A stretch of 32,702 bases of DNA, taken from assembly GCA_045540695.1 (NCBI GenBank), contig JAZQHR010000061.1:1-32702 (forward strand), given 5' to 3'. Positions 24,172-31,771 of the stretch are shown here, piece after piece. How positions within the stretch are numbered: the first letter of the stretch is position 1; each line of letters begins with the position of its first letter. The notes below the pieces were generated by a model. It was not told the origin of the DNA and searched no databases. It worked only from the letters and a program-made list of their open reading frames with translations. The stretch comes from JAZQHR01 sp045540695 (GTDB lineage Bacteria; Bacillota; Clostridia; UMGS1810). Both the position numbers and the translations under genes were made by a program.

Positions 24172-25452
24172 ATGGATAGCATAATTCATTCAGTTACACT
24201 TGACAAAGAAAAGTGCAAGGGTTGCACTAACTGTATAAAGCTTTGTCCTACTCAGGCGATAAGGGTACGAAACGGCAAAGCAGTTATATTAAAAGACAGA
24301 TGTATCGACTGTGGCGAATGTATAAGAGTGTGTCCGTATCACGCCAAAAAGGCTGTTACAGATAGCCTTGATATAATGAAAAAATTCAAGTATAACATCG
24401 CACTTCCTGCTCCGACTTTTTATGGACAATTTGAAAAGGTTAACGATATTAATGTAATATTAAATGCACTTTTGAAAATTGGTTTTGATGACGTGTTTGA
24501 GGTGGCTTATGCCGCACAGATAGTTACCAGAGAATCAAAAAAGGTGATAGAAAAAGGCGGTATAGAAAAGCCGATTATAAATTCGGCCTGCCCGGCAGTG
24601 CTAAGGCTTATATCTGTTAGATTTCCAAGCCTTATAGACAATATACTTCCGGTAATATCGCCTATGCATTTAGCCGGACGAATGGCAAGAGAACTGGCTG
24701 TGAAGGAAAAAGGCTTTAACCCTGAAGAGGTAGGTGTGTTCTTTATCACACCTTGTGCTGCAAAGGCGACAAGCGTCAAGCAGCATCCGGGTATAAAGGA
24801 AATGAACGTTGATGGTGCGTTTTCTATAAAGGAAATTTATAAAAAGATGATTCCGTATCTTTCGGATAAGGAGTGTTTGAAGGAGCTTTCAAAAGCCGAT
24901 TTTTCAGGTATATGTTGGGCGAAAAGCGGTGGAGAGGTTAGTGCATTAAAGTGTGAAAATTACATAGCTGTTGATGGCATAGATAACGTTGTTAAGGTGT
25001 TTGAAGAGATAGAAAATGACAAGCTTCACGACCTTGAGTTTGTAGAAGCTCTTGCGTGCACAGGCGGTTGCGTGGGAGGCCCGCTGTGCGTGGAAAATAA
25101 CTTTGTTGCACACACACGTGTTTCCCGTCTTTCCAAAATGCTAAAGGGCAAGGAGGTTAAACTTCCTGAGGGTGATATAGATATAATGTTTAACGACTCC
25201 ATATCGTATAACCCGGCACTTACACTTGACCCCGACCGAAAGGTTGCTATGGCAAAGCTTGAACGTATGATGAAAATAAACGACGGACTTCCGGGACTTG
25301 ATTGCGGTGCCTGTGGTTCGCCAACGTGTAAGACATTTGCCGAGGATATAGTAAGGGGTTATACACACGAATACGAATGTATATTTAAAATGCGTGAGAT
25401 GATAGACGAGCTTGCGCTCAAAATGGATATATACGGGGAAAAGGAGGAGTGA
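24172..25452 (+). CDS. HydS-like [FeFe] hydrogenase homologue (putative H2/redox sensor)
   Basis: A 426-residue Fe-S protein. Two [4Fe-4S] motifs open it (C15/18/21/25 and C44/47/50/54). A hydrogenase H-domain follows: L1 is SACPA (Ala139-Cys140), L2 is TPCAAK (Cys195, Lys198) and L3 is ACTGGC (Cys296, Cys300), so the four cysteines expected to hold the H-cluster cubane are present. The proton-relay Cys of catalytic enzymes is Ala, and L3 ends GGPL instead of GGGQP. A C-terminal Fe-S domain has C378/C381/C386 and C403. There is no PAS domain. These traits match the putative sensory classes (HydS type). The start is ATG 24172 after GAGGTGAGG. It lies between kinase-like and DRTGG genes and ahead of hydCBA, consistent with a regulatory role. 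Confidence 0.88.
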   Translation: MDSIIHSVTLDKEKCKGCTNCIKLCPTQAIRVRNGKAVILKDRCIDCGECIRVCPYHAKKAVTDSLDIMKKFKYNIALPAPTFYGQFEKVNDINVILNALLKIGFDDVFEVAYAAQIVTRESKKVIEKGGIEKPIINSACPAVLRLISVRFPSLIDNILPVISPMHLAGRMARELAVKEKGFNPEEVGVFFITPCAAKATSVKQHPGIKEMNVDGAFSIKEIYKKMIPYLSDKECLKELSKADFSGICWAKSGGEVSALKCENYIAVDGIDNVVKVFEEIENDKLHDLEFVEALACTGGCVGGPLCVENNFVAHTRVSRLSKMLKGKEVKLPEGDIDIMFNDSISYNPALTLDPDRKVAMAKLERMMKINDGLPGLDCGACGSPTCKTFAEDIVRGYTHEYECIFKMREMIDELALKMDIYGEKEE

Positions 25453-25455
25453 AGT

Positions 25456-25782
25456 ATGAAACTTGATACGCTTGTAAATGAGCTTTCACTCGAGGTTATT
25501 ACCGATGGCGGACTTGACAGAGATATATCTGGTTGCTTTATATGTGACCTTTTAAGTCACGCTATGGGCAAGGTTGAAACGGATAACCTTTGGATTACTG
25601 TTCAGACAAATATGAATATTATCGCTATTGCGGTTTTGACAGAGCTTAGTGCAATTATTATCGCACAGGGTATGGACGTAGGCGAGGATGTTATAAATAA
25701 AGCAAACGACGAAGGAGTAACACTTCTTCAAAGTGACAAGACAGCTTATGAGCTTGCACTTATGATAGGTGAGCGAATATGA
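25456..25782 (+). CDS. DRTGG-domain protein, second copy
   Basis: A 108-residue soluble protein similar in size and layout to the DRTGG protein at 23368: MKL start, ICDLLSHAMGK, VQTNMNIIAIAVLTELSAIIIAQG, VINKANDEGVTLLQSDKTAYE. Sequence identity between the two looks low, so they are old paralogues, not a recent duplication. It starts 3 bases after the HydS-like gene, with AAGGAGGAGTGAAGT spanning that gene's end, and overlaps the next gene by 4 bases, so the three are tightly coupled in translation. The function is unknown; ligand binding or an adaptor role between sensor and kinase is possible. Confidence 0.8.
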   Translation: MKLDTLVNELSLEVITDGGLDRDISGCFICDLLSHAMGKVETDNLWITVQTNMNIIAIAVLTELSAIIIAQGMDVGEDVINKANDEGVTLLQSDKTAYELALMIGERI

Positions 25783-26489
25783 AGCTCTATTATGACTTGC
25801 ATATTCATTCGGCATTGTCACCGTGCGGTGACGAGGATATGACACCAAACAATATAGTGAATATGGCAAGGTTAAAGGAGCTTGACGTAATAGCCGTTAC
25901 CGACCATAATACCTGCAAAAATGCGGAGGCTGTTATGAAATGTGCTGAAAATTCAGGTATTGTGGTCATTCCCGGTATGGAGGTAGAGTCTATGGAGGAA
26001 GTGCACCTTGTTGCACTTTTCCCATCTTTGGATATGGCAATGAAGTTTGATGAGCTTGTTTCAAAGCATTTGCCAGCTATAAAAAATAAGCCGGACATTT
26101 TTGGTGAGCAGATACTATATGATGAAAATGACAACAGAGTAGGCTTGGTAGAAAACCTTCTCATTACTGCTACAGATATGCCTGTAGAGGAGATTGTAAA
26201 GGAAGTAAGAAAGCTTGACGGAGTAATATTCCCGTCGCATATTGATAAAGACTCATACAGTATACTTTCAAATCTGGGTTTTATTCCTGAAAATATTGAA
26301 TTTACTGCAGTAGAAATAAAGAACGTGGATAAAACTGAGAAAATAGTCGAAACACATAAGCTTGAAAATCATATTATACTTCACAATTCCGACGCACATT
26401 TTCTGTGGGATATGTCGGAAAGAGAACATTATTTGTCAGTAGATGTTAAAAATGTTGATTATGTTATAAAAAAACTGCAAAAAAGATAG
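25779..26489 (+). CDS. PHP-domain phosphoesterase
   Basis: A 236-residue protein of the PHP superfamily, metal-dependent phosphoesterases. The metal ligands appear in order: His8 and His10 in DLHIHS, Asp-His in VTDHNT (about residues 40-45), Glu in PGMEVES (about 66-72), His in EVHLVAL, His in PSHIDKD (about 150) and Asp-Ala-His in HNSDAHF (about 207-213). Relatives cleave nucleotides or short nucleic acids (RNase AM/TrpH branch) or sugar phosphates; the substrate here is not known. It overlaps the DRTGG gene by 4 bases (ATGA). Its presence in a hydrogenase-sensor operon suggests it removes a phosphate-containing signal or product (inference). Confidence 0.9.
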   Translation: MKLYYDLHIHSALSPCGDEDMTPNNIVNMARLKELDVIAVTDHNTCKNAEAVMKCAENSGIVVIPGMEVESMEEVHLVALFPSLDMAMKFDELVSKHLPAIKNKPDIFGEQILYDENDNRVGLVENLLITATDMPVEEIVKEVRKLDGVIFPSHIDKDSYSILSNLGFIPENIEFTAVEIKNVDKTEKIVETHKLENHIILHNSDAHFLWDMSEREHYLSVDVKNVDYVIKKLQKR

Positions 26490-26507
26490 AAATTTTGTGA
26501 AAAATTA

Positions 26508-26536
26508 TTGTTTTTTTGAAAATAAAGTGATATAAT
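26508..26536 (+). promoter_or_regulatory. Extended -10 promoter for hydC-hydB-hydA
   Basis: TTGTTT (26508-26513), 17 bases, TATAAT (26531-26536), with TG at 26528-26529 making TGATATAAT. The hydC start is 56 bases downstream behind TTAAGGAGGTCGTACA. It gives the catalytic subunits a transcript separate from the sensory genes, although read-through is possible because no terminator was seen between them. Confidence 0.7.
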
Positions 26537-26591
26537 GAATAGGATTGATATTGTTAAAAATTTATTTAATATAATTTAAGGAGGTCGTACA

Positions 26592-27080
26592 ATGAGTGAC
26601 AAAAATGCTCTTGCTTTTGTAAGCACAAAAGAACAAGACGAAAAGCTTCAGGAAGTTATTGCAAAGTATAAAGATACTCAGGGCGCTCTTATTCCTGTAC
26701 TTCACGAAGCACAAGAAATTTTCGGATATCTGCCTGTAGAAGTTCAGGAAAAGATATCTGAAGGACTAGGTGTACCAATGTCTGAAATATATGGCGTTGT
26801 TACATTCTACACACAGTTTTCAATAAATCCGAAAGGAAAATACAAAATTGGTGTTTGCCTTGGTACAGCATGCTATGTAAAAGGTTCAGGCGATATTATC
26901 GAAAAGATAAAAGAGATACTAGGTATCGATGTAGGAGAATGTACTCCGGATGGTAAATTTTCACTTGATGCTACACGTTGCATAGGTGCGTGCGGACTTG
27001 CTCCGGTACTTACTGTAAATGACGACGTATACGGAAGATTGGTAGTAGACGATGTTCCGGGCATCCTTGCAAAATATTAA
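26592..27080 (+). CDS. hydC: NADH-dependent [FeFe] hydrogenase subunit HydC (NuoE-like)
   Basis: A 162-residue protein of the NuoE family, a helical N-terminal part followed by a thioredoxin-like domain binding one [2Fe-2S] cluster. The four ligands are Cys89 and Cys94 in GVCLGTACY and Cys130 and Cys134 in RCIGACG. In the soluble trimeric hydrogenase it docks on HydB and takes part in electron exchange with NADH and ferredoxin. The length is typical. It is the first gene after a strong promoter. The hydB and hydA genes are separated from it by a GHKL ATPase and a ferredoxin-like gene, an arrangement also known in other Clostridia (from memory). Confidence 0.94.
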   Translation: MSDKNALAFVSTKEQDEKLQEVIAKYKDTQGALIPVLHEAQEIFGYLPVEVQEKISEGLGVPMSEIYGVVTFYTQFSINPKGKYKIGVCLGTACYVKGSGDIIEKIKEILGIDVGECTPDGKFSLDATRCIGACGLAPVLTVNDDVYGRLVVDDVPGILAKY

Positions 27081-27095
27081 TTCGGGTGATTTAAT

Positions 27096-27641
27096 ATGAC
27101 TGAAATATCACTTCACATTCTCGATATAGCACAAAACTCTGTCAAAGCGAAAGCTAAAAATATCGGCATAGAAATATGCGAAGATATAGAAAATGATATA
27201 TTCAGTGTTGTTATATCGGATGACGGCTCGGGTATGGATGAGGAGTTTTTAAAAAACGTAACCGACCCATTTAAAACAACACGTACGACACGCAAGGTGG
27301 GTATGGGACTATCGCTTTTCAAAACGGCTGCCGAGGTTACCGGCGGAAGCTTTGATATTACATCTAAGCTTGGCGCTGGAACTCGCGTTACAGCAAAGTT
27401 CGTTCATTCGAGTATTGACCGACAGCCGCTTGGGGATATAGCGTCGACTATTACAACGCTTATCGGAAGTGATGAAAATATTGATTACAAATATACTCAT
27501 ATATACAATGGTGAAAAGTTCGAGTTTGATACTGTTATGATTAAGGAAGTTATGCAGGGTGTCAGCTTAAATACGCCTGAAGTACTTGCATGGATAGATG
27601 AGTATATTAACGAAGGTTTGAAAAGTATAATGGAGGTGTAG
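27096..27641 (+). CDS. GHKL ATPase embedded in the hydrogenase operon
   Basis: A 181-residue soluble protein. Residues 1-110 form a histidine-kinase-like ATP-binding domain: N-box ILDIAQNSVKAKA (Asn14), G1 box DDGSGM (42-47), DPFKTTRTTRKVGMGLSL (57-74) with the G2 box, and an AGTRVTAKF end. The remaining 70 residues are unfamiliar. It lacks a dimerisation/phospho-acceptor domain and any sensor region, so it is not a classic histidine kinase; the TTR-rich ATP lid is striking. It lies 15 bases after hydC and 2 before the ferredoxin-like gene. A kinase or conformational ATPase acting on hydrogenase subunits or on the sensory proteins is possible. The start has a TCGGGTGATTTAAT leader, a weak ribosome site. 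Confidence 0.88.
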   Translation: MTEISLHILDIAQNSVKAKAKNIGIEICEDIENDIFSVVISDDGSGMDEEFLKNVTDPFKTTRTTRKVGMGLSLFKTAAEVTGGSFDITSKLGAGTRVTAKFVHSSIDRQPLGDIASTITTLIGSDENIDYKYTHIYNGEKFEFDTVMIKEVMQGVSLNTPEVLAWIDEYINEGLKSIMEV

Positions 27642-27643
27642 AT

Positions 27644-28015
27644 ATGAAAAGTTTAGAAGAATTAGCAAAAATCAGAGAAAAAACATTGTCAAAGGTTACA
27701 GTACGTAAAGAAGACGGCGACAATGTAAGAATAGTTGTAGGTATGGCTACATGTGGTATAGCATCTGGCGCAAGACCGGTTCTAAAAGCTCTTATGGAAG
27801 AGGTAGAAAAAAGAGGCCTTGCAAATGCTTATGTTACACAGACAGGTTGTATTGGTATGTGTAAGTTAGAGCCTATCGTTGAAGTGTTTATGCCAAATGG
27901 TGATAAATACACTTATGTAAAGATGGACGCTGAAAAAGCTGTTAGGGTTATAAACGACCATATAGTAAACGGTAAACCTGTTACAGAATACACTATCGGC
28001 GCTTACGAGAAATAA
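27644..28015 (+). CDS. Thioredoxin-like (2Fe-2S) ferredoxin domain protein
   Basis: A 123-residue protein with the NuoE-type thioredoxin-like [2Fe-2S] fold. Cysteines are seen at MATCGIASGAR and TGCIGMCKLEP, three in all; the usual fourth ligand (four or five residues after the first) is Ala/Ser here. I recall the CGIASGA form as common in this small family, so the cluster may be bound differently or absent. It resembles the N-terminal domain of HydB and is encoded 15 bases before hydB. It may be an extra electron carrier or assembly partner of the complex (HydD-like). The start follows TGGAGGTGTAGAT, which spans the previous stop. Confidence 0.88.
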   Translation: MKSLEELAKIREKTLSKVTVRKEDGDNVRIVVGMATCGIASGARPVLKALMEEVEKRGLANAYVTQTGCIGMCKLEPIVEVFMPNGDKYTYVKMDAEKAVRVINDHIVNGKPVTEYTIGAYEK

Positions 28016-28030
28016 TAGGAGGAATAGAAA

Positions 28031-29827
28031 ATGGATTTAGCCAGAGCTCATGTGCTTGTCTGTGGCGGTACAGGCTGTACTTCTTCAGGCAGTGAAAAAC
28101 TTATAAATAAGCTAAATGAATGTCTTGCGAAAAATGGCCTTGAAAATGAAATCAAGGTTATCAAAACAGGCTGCTTCGGTCTATGTGCATTAGGACCGAT
28201 AATGATCGTATATCCTGAAGGTGCTTTCTATAGCATGGTTAAAGAAGAGGATATCGACGAGATTGTTGAAGAACATCTACTAAAGGGTAGAATAGTTAAG
28301 AGACTTCTATATCAGGAGACTGTTTCTGCAGATGATAATAAGATTAAGTCGCTTAACGAAATTGGTTTCTACGAAAAACAGCAGAGAATAGCTCTTAGAA
28401 ACTGTGGTGTTATCAACCCAGAAAATATCGATGAATATATCGCATTTGACGGTTATAAAGCATTAGGTAAGGTTCTTACTGAAATGAAGCCGCAGGAAGT
28501 TATTGATGAAATCAAGAAATCAGGACTTCGCGGACGTGGAGGCGGTGGTTTCCCTACAGGTCTTAAATGGGAATTTACTGCTAAAGCGCAGGGCGACCAG
28601 AAATACGTTGCATGTAACGCCGACGAAGGTGACCCGGGTGCATTCATGGATAGATCTATCCTTGAAGGTGACCCACATTCACTTATCGAAGCGATGGCTA
28701 TCGCAGCTTACGCAGTAGGCGCCAACCAGGGTTATGTTTATGTAAGAGCAGAGTACCCAATCGCAGTTGCAAGATTACAGATAGCTATCGAGCAGGCAAA
28801 GGAATATGGCCTACTTGGTGAAAATATATTTGACACAGGCTTCAACTTTGACCTTGGCATCAGACTTGGTGCAGGTGCATTCGTTTGCGGTGAGGAAACT
28901 GCACTTATGACATCTATCGAAGGTCACAGAGGTGAGCCAAGACCAAGACCACCATTCCCAGCAGTAAAAGGTCTGTTTGGTAAGCCAACACTTCTAAACA
29001 ATGTTGAAACTTACGCAAACATCACTGCTATCATCAATAATGGTGCTGACTGGTTTGCCCAGATTGGTACTGAAAAGAGTAAGGGTACAAAAGTATTTGC
29101 CGTTGGCGGTAAGATAAATAACACAGGTCTAGTTGAAATTCCTATGGGTACTACACTTCGCGAAATCGTATACGATATCGGTGGTGGTATTCCAAACGGA
29201 AAACAGTTCAAGGCTGCACAGACAGGCGGACCTTCAGGCGGATGTATTCCAAAAGAACTTATCGATACTCCAATCGATTACGATTCACTTATAAGCATCG
29301 GTTCAATGATGGGTTCAGGCGGACTTATCGTTATGGACGAAGATACTTGTATGGTTGACATAGCTAAATTCTTCCTTGAATTTACAGTTGACGAGTCTTG
29401 CGGTAAATGTTCTCCATGTAGAATAGGTACAAAGAGACTTCTTGAAATACTTAACAAAATCACATCTGGCGAGGGTACACTTGAAGATATCGACAGACTT
29501 GAAGAGCTTTGCTATTCTATCAAGAATGCAGCACTTTGCGGACTTGGACAGACTGCTCCAAACCCAATCTTAAGTACACTTAGATACTTCAGAGATGAGT
29601 ATATCGCTCACGTTGTAGATAAGAAATGTCCTGCAGGCGTATGTAAAGCACTTGTATCGTACAAGATTGATCCTGATAAATGTATCGGATGTACTCTATG
29701 TGCAAAGGCTTGTCCTGTTGGAGCTATTTCAGGAGAACTTAAGAAACCTCATACAATTGACGCATCTAAGTGTGTTAAATGTGGTGCTTGTTTCGAAAAA
29801 TGTCGCAAGGGCGCAATTCTTAAATAA
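28031..29827 (+). CDS. hydB: NADH-dependent [FeFe] hydrogenase subunit HydB (NuoF-like)
   Basis: A 598-residue flavoprotein. Domains in order: N-terminal thioredoxin-like [2Fe-2S] (C11, C16, C48, C52); the FMN/NADH-binding NuoF core with GRGGGGFPTG (about 168-177) and CNADEGDPGAF; an SLBB domain; the [4Fe-4S] site ESCGKCSPCRIG (about 455-466); and a C-terminal pair of [4Fe-4S] motifs (KCIGCTLCAKACP, KCVKCGACFEKC). This is the full architecture of HydB in electron-bifurcating or NADH-dependent hydrogenases; it takes electrons between NAD(H), ferredoxin and HydA. The start follows ATAGGAGGAATAGAAA. hydA begins 14 bases after its stop. Confidence 0.95.
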   Translation: MDLARAHVLVCGGTGCTSSGSEKLINKLNECLAKNGLENEIKVIKTGCFGLCALGPIMIVYPEGAFYSMVKEEDIDEIVEEHLLKGRIVKRLLYQETVSADDNKIKSLNEIGFYEKQQRIALRNCGVINPENIDEYIAFDGYKALGKVLTEMKPQEVIDEIKKSGLRGRGGGGFPTGLKWEFTAKAQGDQKYVACNADEGDPGAFMDRSILEGDPHSLIEAMAIAAYAVGANQGYVYVRAEYPIAVARLQIAIEQAKEYGLLGENIFDTGFNFDLGIRLGAGAFVCGEETALMTSIEGHRGEPRPRPPFPAVKGLFGKPTLLNNVETYANITAIINNGADWFAQIGTEKSKGTKVFAVGGKINNTGLVEIPMGTTLREIVYDIGGGIPNGKQFKAAQTGGPSGGCIPKELIDTPIDYDSLISIGSMMGSGGLIVMDEDTCMVDIAKFFLEFTVDESCGKCSPCRIGTKRLLEILNKITSGEGTLEDIDRLEELCYSIKNAALCGLGQTAPNPILSTLRYFRDEYIAHVVDKKCPAGVCKALVSYKIDPDKCIGCTLCAKACPVGAISGELKKPHTIDASKCVKCGACFEKCRKGAILK

Positions 29828-29841
29828 GGAGGAGAAATATA

Positions 29842-31581
29842 ATGGAAAACGTTAATATTAAAATAAACGGCGAAAGCTATAGCGTGCCGTCAAATTACAC
29901 AATTCTTGACGCTGCCAGAGATGCAAACATTCATATTCCTACTCTTTGTTACCTAAAAGATGTAAACCAGATAGGTGCATGTAGAATGTGTCTTGTTGAG
30001 ATTAAAGGCGCAAGAGCACTTCAGGCTGCGTGTGTATACCCAGTAGCTGAAGGACTAGAAATATATACAAATTCTGAAAAGGTTAAAAAGGCTAGAAAAG
30101 CTACACTTGAGCTTATCCTTTCAAACCACGAGAAAAAGTGTCTTACTTGCGTAAGAAGTAAGAACTGTGAACTTCAGGACCTTGCAGAAGAGCTTGGAGT
30201 TGACGAATTAAGATACGAGGGTGAAAATGTTCATCACGAGATTGATAACGTGTCACCGTCTATCGTTAGAGATAACAACAAATGTATCCTTTGCAGACGT
30301 TGTATCGCTGTTTGTAAAAATATCCAGACAGTTAGCGTTATCGACGCTATCGGCAGAGGTATCAATACAAAGATTGGTTGTTCATTTGAAAAATCTCTTG
30401 CAGAGGTTGAATGTACAAACTGCGGTCAGTGTATCACAGCTTGTCCTGTTGGCGCGCTTTATGAAAAAGACGCTACAAAGGCAGTTTGGGATGCTATCTA
30501 TGATGAAGATAAGCACGTTGTAGTTCAGGTTGCTCCTGCTGTCAGAGTAGGTATCGGCGAAGAATTCGGTATGCCAATCGGTACTCGTGCTACAGGTAAG
30601 CTTGCTGCATCACTTAAGAAATTAGGATTTGATAAAGTATTTGATACAAATACAGGTGCCGACCTTACTATTATGGAAGAAGGCACAGAGCTTCTTAACA
30701 GAATTCAGAACGGCGGTAAACTTCCTATGATTACATCTTGTAGCCCAGGTTGGATTAAATTCTGTGAGCATAACTATCCAGAATTTTTGGATAACCTATC
30801 TTCTTGTAAATCACCGCACGAAATGTTCGGTGCTATTATCAAGTCGTATTATGCCGAAAAAGAAGGCATAGACCCAGCTAAAATCTTCGTTGTATCTGTA
30901 ATGCCTTGTACAGCTAAAAAGTTTGAGGCACAGAGAGAAGAAATGAAGGGTACTGGCTACGCAGACGTAGATGCAGTTCTTACTGTAAGAGAGCTTGGTA
31001 AGATGATAAGACAGGCAGGTATCGACTTTGTTAATCTTCCTGATGCAGAGTTTGATAATCCGTTTGGCGGAGCAACAGGTGCCGCAGTTATCTTCGGTAC
31101 TACAGGCGGCGTTATGGAAGCTGCACTTCGTACTGTTAAGGAAATCCTTGAAAATAAACCACTTGACCGTCTAGAGTTTACAGAGGTTAGAGGTACAGAA
31201 GGTATCAAGGAAGCTACACTTGAAATTGCAGGCAAGCCTGTAAGAGTAGCAGTAGCACATAGCCTTGGCTGCGCGAGAAAGCTTCTTGACAGCATAAAAG
31301 CCGGCGAAAAAGAATATGAATTTATCGAGATTATGGGTTGCCCTGGCGGTTGCGTAACAGGCGGCGGTCAGCCAATCGTTTCTGCTAAAGTAAAAGCTAC
31401 TACAGACGTTAAGGCATTAAGAGCAAAAGCTATATATGACGAAGACGAAGCACTTACTATCAGAAAATCTCATGAAAATCCGTTTATCAAAAAACTATAT
31501 GATGAGTTCCTTGGAGAGCCTTGTGGACATAAGTCACACGAACTTCTTCATACACATTATATTGACAGAAGTGGCAAATAA
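29842..31581 (+). CDS. hydA: NADH-dependent [FeFe] hydrogenase catalytic subunit HydA
   Basis: A 579-residue catalytic subunit that makes or oxidises H2. Domains: plant-type [2Fe-2S] (C36, C47, C50, C64); His96-Cys3 [4Fe-4S] site (C100, C103, C109); two [4Fe-4S] motifs (C148-158, C191-201); H-cluster domain with L1 TSCSPGW (298-304), L2 MPCTAKKFE (Cys356, Lys359) and L3 MGCPGGCVTGGGQP; then the small-subunit-like tail. L1 has Ser301 where the prototype has a second Cys. The architecture is that of group A trimeric enzymes, which couple H2 to NADH and ferredoxin, possibly by bifurcation. The start follows AAGGAGGAGAAATATA. A terminator follows at 31591. Maturases HydEFG are not in the window. 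Confidence 0.96.
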   Translation: MENVNIKINGESYSVPSNYTILDAARDANIHIPTLCYLKDVNQIGACRMCLVEIKGARALQAACVYPVAEGLEIYTNSEKVKKARKATLELILSNHEKKCLTCVRSKNCELQDLAEELGVDELRYEGENVHHEIDNVSPSIVRDNNKCILCRRCIAVCKNIQTVSVIDAIGRGINTKIGCSFEKSLAEVECTNCGQCITACPVGALYEKDATKAVWDAIYDEDKHVVVQVAPAVRVGIGEEFGMPIGTRATGKLAASLKKLGFDKVFDTNTGADLTIMEEGTELLNRIQNGGKLPMITSCSPGWIKFCEHNYPEFLDNLSSCKSPHEMFGAIIKSYYAEKEGIDPAKIFVVSVMPCTAKKFEAQREEMKGTGYADVDAVLTVRELGKMIRQAGIDFVNLPDAEFDNPFGGATGAAVIFGTTGGVMEAALRTVKEILENKPLDRLEFTEVRGTEGIKEATLEIAGKPVRVAVAHSLGCARKLLDSIKAGEKEYEFIEIMGCPGGCVTGGGQPIVSAKVKATTDVKALRAKAIYDEDEALTIRKSHENPFIKKLYDEFLGEPCGHKSHELLHTHYIDRSGK

Positions 31582-31590
31582 TATTAAAAT

Positions 31591-31625
31591 AATAAGCGAG
31601 AGCGAAATGCTTTCGTTTATTTTTT
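31591..31625 (+). terminator. Intrinsic terminator of the hyd operon
   Basis: AATAAGCGAGAGC (31591-31603) pairs with GCTTTCGTTTATT (31609-31621), 13 bp with two G-T pairs and a GAAAT loop, followed by TTTT. It lies 9 bases after the hydA stop. Confidence 0.85.
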
Positions 31626-31639
31626 ATGTATTCGCGAAA

Positions 31640-31655
31640 TATTTCCCGGGAAATA
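31640..31655. promoter_or_regulatory. 16-bp perfect palindrome, possible operator
   Basis: TATTTCCCGGGAAATA reads the same on both strands, and an 8-bp palindrome TTCGCGAA lies just upstream (31631-31638). Perfect palindromes without a loop are typical of dimeric repressor sites, but they may also be part of the dispersed repeat that follows. No regulator is identified. Confidence 0.3.
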
Positions 31656-31666
31656 ACTTTATAAAA

Positions 31667-31715
31667 GCCTCCTTTGCCTAAAGGGAGGGTGACCAACAAA
31701 GTTGGTGGAGGGATT
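31667..31715 (+). repeat. Double-hairpin REP-like repeat, copy 2
   Basis: CCTCC-TTT (31668-31675) pairs with AAA-GGGAGG (31680-31688) with one bulge, followed by GTG, a second hairpin ACCAAC/GTTGGT (31692-31706) and GGAGGGATTGT. It has the same layout and orientation as the repeat at 3335-3387, with a different second hairpin. Confidence 0.65.
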
Positions 31716-31771
31716 GTAATTAAACATCCATACTTAAATAAACTATCATAATAGTTGAGGAGGAGCAAATC

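Noticed and set aside
31436..31681. 81-codon frame overlapping the end of hydA and its terminator
   Set aside because: It is in another frame of a conserved gene, has no ribosome site and runs through a terminator hairpin; a shadow frame.
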